A stretch of DNA of 64,000 nucleotides. It comes from Nocardioides caeni. GTDB taxonomy: Bacteria; Actinomycetota; Actinomycetes; Propionibacteriales; Nocardioidaceae. A program made the position numbers and the translations under genes. Location: the NCBI RefSeq assembly GCF_004912195.1, contig NZ_STGW01000016.1, positions 1 through 64,000 of the forward strand, given 5' to 3'. Below, one piece after another: positions 9,144 through 17,071 of the stretch (positions are counted from its first letter, which is position 1; every line of letters starts with the position of its first letter). The notes below the pieces were generated by a model. That model was not told the origin of the DNA, searched no databases, and was given only the letters and a program-made list of their open reading frames with translations.

Positions 9144-9944
9144 TCACAGCCCCTTCGGCGGCACGACCAGCAGGTAGACCTGGGTCATGACGAGGTTGAT
9201 CATGTAGACGGCAATGAACGAGATGACGACGGTCTGGTTGACCGCGTCCCCGACGCCGCGGGCGCCCGGCGGCGGGTTGAGACCGCGGTAGGCGGCGATG
9301 ATGCCGGCGACGAAGCCGAAGACGACGGCCTTGAGCTCGCTCACGAAGATGTCGGGCGCCTGGGCGAGCAGGTTGAAGCTGCTGATGTAGGCGCCGGGCG
9401 TGCCGCCCTGGACGATCACGTTGAAGAAGTAGCCGCCGGCCACGCCGACGACCGACGCGAGTCCGTTGAGCACCGCGGCGACGTACATCATCGCGAGGAC
9501 GCGCGGGACGACGAGGCGACGCACCGGGTCGATGCCCAGCACCCGCATCGCGTCGATCTCCTCGCGGATCGTGCGCGCACCGAGGTCGGCGGCAATGGCA
9601 CTGCCGCCGGCGCCGGCGATGAGGAGTGCGGTGACGATCGGGGCCGCCTGCTGGGTGATCGCCAGGACGCCGCCGGCGCCGGTGGCCGAGGCCGCACCAA
9701 ACTGGTCGAGGAGCTGGTAGAGCAGCAGCGAGATGGTCGCACCGAACGGGATCGCGAACAGCGCCGTGGGCAGGGAGGCCACCCGGGCGATGAACCACGA
9801 CTGCTCGATGAACTCACGGAACTGGAACGGCGGACGGAACGTGTAGACGATCACGTCCAGCGCGAGCGCGAACAGGCGACCGGTGTGCACCAGCGCCATG
9901 CGTCCGGGGAACGGGCGCGGGTCGACCGAGGCGTGGGTGGCCAT
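9144..9944 (-). CDS. yrbEA: ABC transporter permease, MlaE/YrbE family (YrbEA position)
   Basis: A 266-residue first permease of the mce operon. The MlaE loop signature reads 'DLGARTIREEIDAMRVLG', with several membrane segments before and after it. I chose the ATG at 9944 (MATHASVDPRPF) because a GAGGA ribosome-binding sequence stands about 10 bases upstream; a longer in-frame reading to 10166 is rich in Arg/Pro and Ala and does not look like coding sequence. A shorter start at 9899 (MALVHTG) is possible. It heads nine co-directional, overlapping or nearly abutting genes that make one lipid-uptake system. Confidence 0.9.
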   Translation of the reverse strand: MATHASVDPRPFPGRMALVHTGRLFALALDVIVYTFRPPFQFREFIEQSWFIARVASLPTALFAIPFGATISLLLYQLLDQFGAASATGAGGVLAITQQAAPIVTALLIAGAGGSAIAADLGARTIREEIDAMRVLGIDPVRRLVVPRVLAMMYVAAVLNGLASVVGVAGGYFFNVIVQGGTPGAYISSFNLLAQAPDIFVSELKAVVFGFVAGIIAAYRGLNPPPGARGVGDAVNQTVVISFIAVYMINLVMTQVYLLVVPPKGL

Positions 9945-10210
9945 CAGCCGCACATCCTCGTCGCGGTGCGCGGTGACACTCGCGACGATGCAGCCGGCGC
10001 GGCCAGGGGCACAGCCGGCCGCGCCGACGCGACCAGGGCGAGGCGCAGCGCGCCGTCGTGAGCAGCCATCAAGTCCCCATGGATCGCTGACGCCCCTGTG
10101 CCGGGCGTCATCGCGGAGCCCATTCCACGGGGTGACGACCATCACTCGCTTGGTTCGGTTGCCCAAGGATCGATGGCGCAGTTGTTCATCTGCACCAGTT
10201 GGCGCGGCTC
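9945..10210. other. Intergenic stretch upstream of the mce operon
   Basis: Together with the hairpin at 10211-10240 this makes a gap of just over 300 bases between the LLM oxidoreductase gene and yrbEA. No convincing open reading frame, tRNA or palindromic operator was found. It should contain the mce promoter, but I could not pick -35/-10 boxes with confidence. Sequence near 10170-10210 is less GC-rich than the rest. Confidence 0.4.
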
Positions 10211-10240
10211 CTGTCCTCGGGCCGGCGGGCCCGAGGACAG
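10211..10240 (-). terminator. Hairpin after the LLM oxidoreductase gene
   Basis: There is a perfect 13-base inverted repeat (left arm CTGTCCTCGGGCC) with a 4-base loop, 17 bases beyond the stop codon of the minus-strand gene at 10257. There is no T-run, as is common for high-GC actinobacterial terminators. It separates the beta-oxidation operon from the mce operon, which argues that mce has its own promoter. Confidence 0.65.
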
Positions 10241-10256
10241 CGGCGGGACCTCCGGA

Positions 10257-11324
10257 CTACCCCCGGCAGATGCGCGCGAGGGTCCGGACGTGCTCGATGC
10301 GGTCGGCCGGGTCGGCGGCCATCGGGTTGACCAGGAAGGTCCGGACCCCGGCGGCCTCGAACTCCGCGACCTGGCGCCGGATCGAGTCCTCGTCACCCAT
10401 CAGGGTGACGGCCTCGACGAGGTCGGCGGGTACGGCGGCCGCGGCCTCCGCCTTCTGTCCGGCGAGGTAGAGATCCTGGATCTCCCTGGCCGCGTCCTCG
10501 TAGCCGTAGCGGACGGTGAGCTGGTTGTAGAAGTTCTTGTCCCGCGCACCCATGCCGCCGATGTAGAGCGCCAGCTGGTCACGCACCTTCTGCACCACCT
10601 CCGCGGGCGGCTCGCCCACGTGGAAGTTGACCTGCAGCTGGATGTCGAGCTCCCCCAGCGCGGGGTCGCGCTTGTCGAAGCCGGCGGCGAGCGCGTCGCC
10701 CCACGCCTGCTGCGCCTTGAGCGGATGGAAGAACAGCGGCTGCCACCCCTGGGAGATCTCCGCGACGAGGGCGACGTTCTTCTCCCCGAGAGCGGCGATC
10801 GAGATCGGGACGTCGCTGCGCACCGGGTGATTGATGAGCTTCAGCGGCTTGCCGAGGCCCGACCCGCCGTCCTCCTTCGTCAACGGGACGGTGTAGTGCT
10901 TGCCCCGGTGGTTGACCGGCTCGCGGCGCCACACCTGGCGGCAGATGTCGACGACCTCGCGGGTGCGGCCGAGCTGGGCGTCGTACTTCACGCCGTGGAA
11001 GCCCTCGACCACCTGCGGGCCGCTGGCACCGAGGCCGAGGATGAATCGGCCACCGGAGACGAAGTCCAGACCGGCCGCCGTCATCGCGAGCAGCGCCGGG
11101 GTCCGGGAGTAGATCTGGAAGATCGCCGACATGAGCTCGAGCTTCTCGGTCTTGGCGGCGAGGTAGCCGAGCTGGCTGACACCGTCGAAGGAGTAGGCCT
11201 CGGGCACCGCGGCCAGCTCGAGGCCGGCCTGCTCGTAGGCCAGCATCAGCTCGACGGTCTCGTCGAAGCCCCCGGCGTAGTCGATGACCATGCCGAGCTT
11301 GATCGGGTTGGTGGGGTGATTCAT
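10257..11324 (-). CDS. LLM class flavin-dependent oxidoreductase (F420-type)
   Basis: A 355-residue protein starting [19 protein letters not shown], whose ATG overlaps the stop of the acyl-CoA dehydrogenase gene (ATGA). Bacterial luciferase-like TIM-barrel motifs are visible: 'GLELAAVPEAYSFDGVS' near the N-terminus, 'GRFILGLGASGPQVVEGFHG' around residue 100, and a C-terminal 'RRQVAEFEAAGVRTFLVNP'. Actinobacterial members mostly use coenzyme F420 or FMN; the cofactor here is not provable from sequence. Its place as the last gene of an operon with dehydrogenase, SDR and thiolase suggests it acts on a lipid or acyl-CoA-derived substrate, possibly side-chain or ring oxidation. A second, distinct LLM enzyme is at 25914. 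Confidence 0.85.
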   Translation of the reverse strand: MNHPTNPIKLGMVIDYAGGFDETVELMLAYEQAGLELAAVPEAYSFDGVSQLGYLAAKTEKLELMSAIFQIYSRTPALLAMTAAGLDFVSGGRFILGLGASGPQVVEGFHGVKYDAQLGRTREVVDICRQVWRREPVNHRGKHYTVPLTKEDGGSGLGKPLKLINHPVRSDVPISIAALGEKNVALVAEISQGWQPLFFHPLKAQQAWGDALAAGFDKRDPALGELDIQLQVNFHVGEPPAEVVQKVRDQLALYIGGMGARDKNFYNQLTVRYGYEDAAREIQDLYLAGQKAEAAAAVPADLVEAVTLMGDEDSIRRQVAEFEAAGVRTFLVNPMAADPADRIEHVRTLARICRG

Positions 11325-12508
11325 CGAGTCGCGTCCTTCGGGTAGCGGCCGGCGATGTCGCGGCCGATGATCTCCTTCATCACCTGGCTGGTGCCGCCGT
11401 AGATGGTCTGCACCCGGCTGTCGCGGAAGGCCCGACCGATCGGGTACTCGTTCATGTAGCCGTAGCCGCCGAACAGCTGCAGGCAGCGGGTGGTGACGCG
11501 GACCTGCATCTCCGTCGCCCAGAGCTTGGCCTTGGACGCCTCGGCCGTGGTGAGGGTGCCGTCGTTGAGCGCGAGTGCGGCGTTCTGGATGTAGGCGCGG
11601 GTGATCTCGACCTCCGTCTCCAGCTCGGCGAGCTCGAACCGGGTGGCCTGCAGGTCGCCGACCCGCTGGCCGAACGCCGTCCGGTCGAACACGTAGTCCT
11701 GCGTCCAGCGCACGGCTGCCTCGGCGGCGGCGAGCGCCTGGGCGGCCAACGACAGCCGCTCCTTGGGCAGCCGCTGCATCAGGTAGATGAGGCCCTGGCC
11801 GATCTCGCCGAGCACGTTGTCCGGCCCGACCCGGACGTCCTCGAAGACCAGCTCGGCCGTGTCCTGGCCGGCGAGGCCGATCTTGTCGAGCTTGCGGCCG
11901 CGCGAGAAGCCCGGGTCGTCGCGCTCGACCACGAGGAGGCTGTAGCCCCGCGATCCGGCGTCGGGGTCGGTGCGGGCGAAGACGATCACCAGGTCGGCGT
12001 TGATGCCGTTGGTGATGAAGGTCTTCTGCCCGTTGAGGATCCAGCCGTCGCCGTCGCGGACCGCGTTGGCACGGATGCCCTGCAGGTCGCTGCCCGCGCC
12101 CGGCTCCGTCATCGCGATCGCCAGCACGATCTCGCCGGACGCCGCCCCCGGCAGCCAGCGCCGCTTCTGCTCCTCGGTGCACAGCTCCAGCAGGTAGGGC
12201 AGCACGATGTCGTCCTGGAGCCGCAGGCCCAGGCAGTAGGACGACGCGCCGATCGTCGCGAGCTCCTCGGCCACCACCATCGGGTAGCGGAAGTCCGGCT
12301 CCCCGCCGCCGCCGTACTCCTCCGGCACGGCGAGGCCGAGGATGCCGTTGGCACCGGCCGCCTCCCACGCACTGCGCGGGACGAGCCGCTCCTCCTCCCA
12401 GTCGAGGTGGTGCGGCTCGACCTCGCGGCGCACGAACTCGCGGACCGAGGCGCGGTAGGCCTCGTGGTCCTCGGTGTAGAAGCCGCCGCGGAGGTTGAGC
12501 GAGCTCAT
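11321..12508 (-). CDS. Acyl-CoA dehydrogenase, long-chain (LCAD) type
   Basis: A 395-residue FAD enzyme that oxidises acyl-CoA to trans-2-enoyl-CoA. FAD/substrate motifs are '[14 protein letters not shown]' and '[13 protein letters not shown]'. The C-terminal motif reads '[14 protein letters not shown]', with Gly where medium-chain enzymes place the catalytic Glu, while 'LPKERL' has Glu250 at the position used as catalytic base by long-chain and isovaleryl-CoA dehydrogenases. Helix motifs '[21 protein letters not shown]' also match the LCAD group. The ATG overlaps the SDR stop by 4 bases. It is the second gene of a four-gene operon likely controlled by the TetR protein at 14769. Confidence 0.92.
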   Translation of the reverse strand: MSSLNLRGGFYTEDHEAYRASVREFVRREVEPHHLDWEEERLVPRSAWEAAGANGILGLAVPEEYGGGGEPDFRYPMVVAEELATIGASSYCLGLRLQDDIVLPYLLELCTEEQKRRWLPGAASGEIVLAIAMTEPGAGSDLQGIRANAVRDGDGWILNGQKTFITNGINADLVIVFARTDPDAGSRGYSLLVVERDDPGFSRGRKLDKIGLAGQDTAELVFEDVRVGPDNVLGEIGQGLIYLMQRLPKERLSLAAQALAAAEAAVRWTQDYVFDRTAFGQRVGDLQATRFELAELETEVEITRAYIQNAALALNDGTLTTAEASKAKLWATEMQVRVTTRCLQLFGGYGYMNEYPIGRAFRDSRVQTIYGGTSQVMKEIIGRDIAGRYPKDATR

Positions 12509-13269
12509 CGAGGTGCCATCCGGATCGCGCCGTCGAGGCGGATGGTCTCGCCGTTGAGCATCGGGTTCTCGACGACGTGGGCCGCGAGGGCGCCGTACTC
12601 CTTCGGGTCGCCGAGACGCGACGGGTGCGGCACCTGCTGACCGAGGCTCGCGCGGGCCTCCTCCGGCAGCGACGCCAGCAGCGGGGTGTCGAAGAGGCCC
12701 GGCGCGATGGTGACCACGCGGATGCCGATGGTCGACAGGTCGCGGGCGATCGGGAGGGTCATGCCGACGACGCCGCCCTTGGATGCGGAGTACGCCGCCT
12801 GGCCGATCTGGCCGTCGAAGGCGGCCACGGAGGCGGTGTTGATGATGACGCCGCGCTCCTCGCCCAGCAGGTCCAGACCGGCCATGTGGGCCGCGGTGAG
12901 CCGGAGGACGTTGAACGTGCCCAGCAGGTTGATCTCGATGATCCGCTGGAACTTGTCATAGGGGTAGGGCGTGTTGTCCCTGCCGACGGTCTTGATCGCG
13001 TCGCCGGTGCCGGCGCAGTTGACCACCACCCGGAGCGTGCCGAGCTCGGCGGCCGCGGCGATCGCGGCCAGGACGTCGTCCTCACTGCGGACGTCGCCGG
13101 GGACGAAGAGGACGGCGTCGCCGAGCTCCTTCGCGGCGACCTCGCCGGGACCACCGGGCAGGTCGAGGATGACGGCCTTGCCGCCCTTCTCGAGGAGGGC
13201 CTCGACGGTGGCGCGGCCCAGGCCGGAGGCGCCGCCGGTGACGAGGGCGACGGTGTCGTTGATCTGCAT
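12505..13269 (-). CDS. Short-chain dehydrogenase, 3-hydroxyacyl-CoA dehydrogenase type 2-like
   Basis: A 254-residue classical SDR. It has the nucleotide-binding motif '[10 protein letters not shown]' (residues 11-20), 'NCAGTG', catalytic Ser147, Tyr160 and Lys164 (in 'YSASKGG'), and the C-terminal '[17 protein letters not shown]' typical of HSD17B10-like enzymes that oxidise 3-hydroxyacyl-CoA or hydroxysteroids with NAD. ATG 13269 is preceded by GAAGGA at 10 bases; the longer reading to 13320 lacks a ribosome site. It lies upstream of, and overlaps, the acyl-CoA dehydrogenase gene. Together with the thiolase it supplies most of a beta-oxidation cycle; no hydratase is present in this operon. 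Confidence 0.9.
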   Translation of the reverse strand: MQINDTVALVTGGASGLGRATVEALLEKGGKAVILDLPGGPGEVAAKELGDAVLFVPGDVRSEDDVLAAIAAAAELGTLRVVVNCAGTGDAIKTVGRDNTPYPYDKFQRIIEINLLGTFNVLRLTAAHMAGLDLLGEERGVIINTASVAAFDGQIGQAAYSASKGGVVGMTLPIARDLSTIGIRVVTIAPGLFDTPLLASLPEEARASLGQQVPHPSRLGDPKEYGALAAHVVENPMLNGETIRLDGAIRMAPR

Positions 13270-13316
13270 GGTGATGAGTTCCTTCAGTGGTGATGAGTGG
13301 ATAGTCGTCCGGCCCG

Positions 13317-13440
13317 ACAACTGTCGGCTTGCCGCCAGGCCAAGGCGGGACCTACGCGAGACAACTGCGCGACCGGCAGCGTGGCGCCCGCGCGCAGCGC
13401 GTCGAGGGCCGACCGCGGGCCCGAAGGGTCCGTGCGAGGT
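13317..13440. repeat. Dispersed intergenic repeat, copy 1
   Basis: Sequence here beginning GTCGGCTTGCCGCC and continuing through CCAAGGC, CCTACG, GACAAC and GCGGGCCCGA recurs in the same order at 59632-59760. Both copies lie in short intergenic spaces. Function unknown. Confidence 0.6.
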
Positions 13441-13462
13441 CCTCGACCGGCGACACGCTCGG

Positions 13463-14656
13463 TCAAATACGCTCGATCAGTGTTGCGTTGGCCATGCCGT
13501 TGGCCTCGCACATCGTCTGGATGCCGTAGCGACCGCCGGTGGCCTCGAGCTGGTTGACGAGGGTCGCCAGCAGGCGGGTTCCGGAGGAGCCGAGCGCGTG
13601 GCCGAGAGCGATGGCGCCACCACGCGGGTTGAGCTTCGCGGGGTCGGCGGCGAGGTCGTGGGCCCAGGCGAGCGGGACGGGGGCGAAAGCCTCGTTGACC
13701 TCGTAGGCGTCGATGTCGTCGATGCCCAGACCTGCCTTGGCGAGGGCCTTCTGGGTCGCGGGGATGGGGGCGGTGAGCATGAGCAGCGGGTCGTCGCCGC
13801 ACACGGCGTACGACACGAAGCGGGCGCGCGGGGTGAGGCCGAGCTTGCCGGCCATCTCCTCGCTCATGATGAGCGCGGCGGACGCGCCGTCGGTGAACGG
13901 CGAGGAGTTGCCGGGGTGGATCTGCCACTCGATGTCGGGGAAGCGGGCGGCGAACTCGTCGGTCCGGAACGCTGGCCGGAGGCCGCCGAGGCCCTCGGCG
14001 GTGGTGCTCGCGCGGACGGTCTCGTCGACCTTGTGCTCGACGGTGTTGCCGTCCGCGTCGGTGACCGAGATCGGCACGATCTCCTTGTCGAAGAAGCCGG
14101 AGGCGATGGCGTCGGCGGCGCGACGGTGCGACTCGGCGGAGTAGGCGTCGAGCGTCTCGCGGTCGAGCTTCCACTTGCGGGCGACCAGCTCGGCGGAGAC
14201 GCCCTGGTTGACCAGGCCGTCGGGGTAGCGCGCGTGGACCTCGGGACCGAGGCTGTCCTTGCCGAGGGTGGTGGTGCCCATCGGCACGCGGCTCATCGAC
14301 TCGACGCCGGCGGCGATCACGACGTCGTACGCCCCGGCGGCGATGCCCTGCGCGGCGAAGTGGACCGCCTGCTGGCTGGAGCCGCACGCGCGGTCGATGG
14401 TGGTGGCGGGGACGGACTCGGGGAAGCCGGCGCCGAGGACGGCGGCGCGGCCGATGTTGAGCGACTGCTCGCCGGCCTGCATGACGCAGCCGGTGATGAC
14501 GTCGTCGACGAGCGCGGGGTCGAGCCCGTTGCGCTCGACGGTCGCCTTCAGGACGTGGACGAGCATCGAGGTGGGGTGGGTCCCGGACAGGGCGCCGCCG
14601 GGCTTGCCCTTGCCGGACGCGAGACGGACGACGTCGACGATGACGGGAGTGGACAC
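13463..14656 (-). CDS. Acetyl-CoA C-acyltransferase (thiolase)
   Basis: A 397-residue thiolase that cleaves 3-ketoacyl-CoA to acetyl-CoA and a shortened acyl-CoA. The nucleophilic Cys91 is in '[11 protein letters not shown]'; '[11 protein letters not shown]', His353 in '[14 protein letters not shown]' and Cys383 in '[10 protein letters not shown]' complete the active site. The GTG start at 14656 is supported by a strong GGAGG a few bases upstream. It is transcribed divergently from the TetR gene at 14769. The gap of 193 bases to the SDR gene holds a dispersed repeat, so joint transcription with the downstream genes is likely but not certain. Confidence 0.93.
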   Translation of the reverse strand: MSTPVIVDVVRLASGKGKPGGALSGTHPTSMLVHVLKATVERNGLDPALVDDVITGCVMQAGEQSLNIGRAAVLGAGFPESVPATTIDRACGSSQQAVHFAAQGIAAGAYDVVIAAGVESMSRVPMGTTTLGKDSLGPEVHARYPDGLVNQGVSAELVARKWKLDRETLDAYSAESHRRAADAIASGFFDKEIVPISVTDADGNTVEHKVDETVRASTTAEGLGGLRPAFRTDEFAARFPDIEWQIHPGNSSPFTDGASAALIMSEEMAGKLGLTPRARFVSYAVCGDDPLLMLTAPIPATQKALAKAGLGIDDIDAYEVNEAFAPVPLAWAHDLAADPAKLNPRGGAIALGHALGSSGTRLLATLVNQLEATGGRYGIQTMCEANGMANATLIERI

Positions 14657-14678
14657 GAGGACCTCCAGGCCGGATGAT

Positions 14679-14702
14679 TAACCAGTCAGTGCTGACTGGT
14701 TA
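14679..14702. promoter_or_regulatory. TetR-type operator between thiolase and TetR genes
   Basis: A perfect inverted repeat with 11-base arms (TAACCAGTCAG and its complement) separated by 2 bases lies in the divergent promoter region. The core AGTCA-GTGC-TGACT is at 14684-14697. The same AGTCA-N4-TGACT core lies upstream of the TetR-headed operon at 57840-57853. Likely the binding site of the TetR protein at 14769. Confidence 0.8.
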
Positions 14703-14768
14703 GGCTGAGAGTAGCCTTCGACTCCGCCGTTTGTCACCCACCTGATGCGGCAACGAGAGGATCGCCAC

Positions 14769-15365
14769 ATGGCGCGTGCCGTCCAGAGCCGCACGATCGA
14801 CGTCCAGCGCCGCATCCTCGACGCGGCCGTCGAGGTGATGCTCGAGCACGGCTACAGCGGCGCCTCGACCGTGCGGATCCAGGAGCGCGCCGGCGTCTCC
14901 CGCGGCCGCCTCCTCCACCACTTCCCGTCCCGGGACGCCCTCCTGATCGCCGCGTCACAGCACCTCGCGAAGGCTCGCGTCGGCGAGCTGCCCAGCGAGC
15001 ACACCTGGCCCGCCGACCTCGGCGAGCGCATCGACGCCGTCGTCGAGCGGATGGCGCTCACCTTCACCCAGGGCTACTTCTGGGCCGCGACCGAGCTGTG
15101 GATCGCCGCCCGCACCCACGAGGACCTCCGTGACGCGCTGCTGCCCGGTGAGCGCGAGATCGCCCGAGCGGTCCGCGCCGCGATGGACGGCTTCTTCGGT
15201 GACGAGCTCGCGTCCCGCGACGGCTACGAGGGTGCCCGCGACATCCTCTTCACCAGCCTGCGCGGCATGGCGCTGACGACGTCGTTCGACCCCCGCGCAG
15301 AGCCGACCCGGCGTCACGTCGAGCGGTTGAAGCAGCTCATGCGCACGGTGCTCCTCGACGGCTGA
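14769..15365 (+). CDS. TetR family transcriptional regulator
   Basis: A 198-residue regulator with an N-terminal helix-turn-helix: 'STVRIQERAGVSRGRLLHHF' (about 34-53). The C-terminal ligand domain contains 'ATELWIAARTHEDLRDAL'. ATG 14769 has AGAGGA 7 bases upstream; an in-frame ATG at 14745 lacks one. It is closely related in layout to the TetR protein at 57138 (shared 'LHHFP..DAL' and 'ELW.AART'). It probably represses the divergent thiolase operon and itself through the palindrome at 14679-14702, responding to an acyl-CoA; the ligand is inference. Confidence 0.9.
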   Translation: MARAVQSRTIDVQRRILDAAVEVMLEHGYSGASTVRIQERAGVSRGRLLHHFPSRDALLIAASQHLAKARVGELPSEHTWPADLGERIDAVVERMALTFTQGYFWAATELWIAARTHEDLRDALLPGEREIARAVRAAMDGFFGDELASRDGYEGARDILFTSLRGMALTTSFDPRAEPTRRHVERLKQLMRTVLLDG

Positions 15366-15458
15366 GCCCATCCCCGTGCGGGCCAGTGCACGACGGACGA
15401 CCGGTTCCTTGTCCTCCTGCACAACCGTCGCGGAGAGGACTAGCGTGAGGCTGTCCCG

Positions 15459-16724
15459 GTGCCGACCAAGGAGATGCTGGTGCCCGCCCAAGCCATGCCC
15501 CCGGAGATCGCGACGTGGGTGCTGTCCTATGTCGCCGAGGAGGCGCGACCCGAGCGGGTCGACGCGTGGGTCGACCGCGTCGTACGACGCCTCGAGGCGT
15601 CCTTCCCCGAGCTCGCCGCGCCCTCGTCCCGGGCCGACGACCTCACCGAGGAGATCCGCGGCGCCGTCCGCGAGCACTGGCTGGCCTTCCTGGGGGAGTT
15701 CGCGCAGTCGGAGCAGCACTTCCACCTGGTCGACGCCGCCGTACGTCTCGCCGAGGACATGGCCGAGCGTCAGATCCCGCTCGAGACCCTCACCCGCATC
15801 TATCGCGTGGCGCAACAGGAGGTCTGGGAGTACGTCGCCGAGGTGATCGCCGGTCTCGGCGGCGAGATCGCGCCGGGGATCGACCGGGCCGACCTGCTGA
15901 TCCACTTCTGGGGGCGCGCGGCGAGCTGGCTCGACGACTCGGTGGGGGCGACCACCGAGACCTACCAGGCCGCGCGCGCCAAGGCACTCGCCGGGGCGGC
16001 CGCGCAGCGCTTCGAGGCCGCACAGGCCGTCCTGGCCGGCGAGCTCACCGATCCGCGCGAGGCGTCGGCGTCACTCGGCGGCTACCCGATCACCGTCCAC
16101 CACACGGCGCTGGTGCTCTCGGCCACCGATGCCGAGCGCGCCGGGTCCCTGGAGGCCGTCGGCAACGAGCTCGCCCGCCGGATCGGCGCCAGCAAGCCCC
16201 TGATCGTCAAGCCGGGTGGCCGGCAGCTCTGGCTCTGGCTCGGCACCCGGGACGCCCCCGATCTCGCCACGCTGCCGGCGTTGTCGTCGGAGATCTCCCA
16301 CGACAGCGTGACCGTCGGGGTCGGCTCGTCGACGGCCGGCATCGCCGGCTTCGTCGCCAGCCACCGCGAGGCGCAGGGCGCGCTGCAGGTGGCGAGTCCT
16401 GACGGCGACCGTTGGCTGGCCGTCTACACCGACGTCGAGCTGCCCGTCCTGCTGGGTTGCAGCCCCGAGGTCGACCTCTTCGTCGACCGCACGATCGGCC
16501 CGCTCCTCGGCGACGACGAGGGCACCCAGCGCCTCCGCGAGACCCTCGAGGCGTTCCTCGCCCGCGGCGGCAGTGCGGAGGAGGCCGCCAAGGAGCTGGT
16601 CGTCCACCGCAACACCGTGCGCTACCGCCTCGGCCAGGCCGAGGAGCTCCTCGGTCGTCCCATCTCCCGCACCAGCCCGACGATCTGGCTGGCCCTGCAG
16701 CACCACACGCTCTTCCACTCCTGA
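15459..16724 (+). CDS. PucR family transcriptional regulator
   Basis: A 421-residue regulator. The N-terminal two-thirds is the helical sensor region shared with the truncated gene at 1-337. A GGDEF-like degenerate middle domain (about 190-330) is followed by the C-terminal PucR helix-turn-helix, 'SAEEAAKELVVHRNTVRYRL' (about 370-395), with 'LLGRPISRTSPTIWLALQHH' at the end. GTG 15459 is the preferred start, with a GAGG about 8 bases upstream; ATG 15474 has no usable spacing. It faces the alkB/ferredoxin genes convergently. In several actinobacteria PucR/CdaR-type proteins control hydrocarbon or lipid degradation genes, so AlkB control is a reasonable inference. Confidence 0.88.
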   Translation: MPTKEMLVPAQAMPPEIATWVLSYVAEEARPERVDAWVDRVVRRLEASFPELAAPSSRADDLTEEIRGAVREHWLAFLGEFAQSEQHFHLVDAAVRLAEDMAERQIPLETLTRIYRVAQQEVWEYVAEVIAGLGGEIAPGIDRADLLIHFWGRAASWLDDSVGATTETYQAARAKALAGAAAQRFEAAQAVLAGELTDPREASASLGGYPITVHHTALVLSATDAERAGSLEAVGNELARRIGASKPLIVKPGGRQLWLWLGTRDAPDLATLPALSSEISHDSVTVGVGSSTAGIAGFVASHREAQGALQVASPDGDRWLAVYTDVELPVLLGCSPEVDLFVDRTIGPLLGDDEGTQRLRETLEAFLARGGSAEEAAKELVVHRNTVRYRLGQAEELLGRPISRTSPTIWLALQHHTLFHS

Positions 16725-16750
16725 CGCACGAAGTGGGACTCCCCGCGCCG

Positions 16751-16862
16751 CGAAGTGGGAGAAAAGGCGGCCCGAGGTGGGAGGCTCGACCGCGATGGCG
16801 ATCGTTCCTCCCACCTCGGGTGACCTTTTCTCCCACTTCGGCGGGCCTTTTCTCCCACTTCG
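16751..16862. repeat. Nested inverted repeat between convergent genes
   Basis: The block CGAAGTGGGAGAAAAGGC (16751-16768), then CCCGAGGTGGGAGG (16771-16784), is followed by their near-exact complements at 16807-16840, giving a ~34-base stem with a ~22-base loop. A third complement of the first block stands at 16845-16862, and a partial direct copy at 16729-16740. It lies between the PucR stop and the ferredoxin stop, so it can serve as a bidirectional terminator, but its copy structure is more elaborate than that needs. Confidence 0.75.
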
Positions 16863-16876
16863 TGGCGTCGGGGGAC

Positions 16877-17071
16877 TCAGCCCTCGAGCTTGAGGGCGAG
16901 GACCGGGCAGGCCTGGACGGCGGCGAAGACGTGGGCGCGGTCGGACTCCGGCGGAGCGGCGTCGAGCACGGTCACGAGCTCGGTGTCGTCGTCGACCTCG
17001 AAGTAGTCGTTGGCCATCGACTCGCACATCCCGAGACCCTCGCAGGTGCCGAGGTCCGCGACGATGTGCAT
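16877..17071 (-). CDS. Ferredoxin, [3Fe-4S] type
   Basis: A 64-residue small acidic electron carrier. Cluster ligands Cys10, Cys16 and Cys55 are visible ('TCEGLGMC' and 'ACPVLAL'); the position of the fourth Cys of a 4Fe-4S protein is Leu13, so a 3Fe-4S cluster is expected. Such ferredoxins commonly serve P450s and related oxygenases. The ATG overlaps the alkB-rubredoxin stop by one base (TGATG), implying coupled expression. Here it is tied to an AlkB that already has its own rubredoxin, so it may bring electrons to the rubredoxin domain or serve another oxygenase. Confidence 0.88.
   Translation of the reverse strand: MHIVADLGTCEGLGMCESMANDYFEVDDDTELVTVLDAAPPESDRAHVFAAVQACPVLALKLEG

Noticed and set aside
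9945..10166. In-frame extension of yrbEA to 10166
   Set aside because: The added residues are low-complexity Arg/Pro/Ala, do not resemble any permease N-terminus, and the ATG at 9944 has a good ribosome site.
15409..15446. Promoter boxes for the PucR gene (TGCACA and TAGCGT, 17 bases apart)
   Set aside because: The -35 candidate is far from any consensus, so the match is not better than chance.
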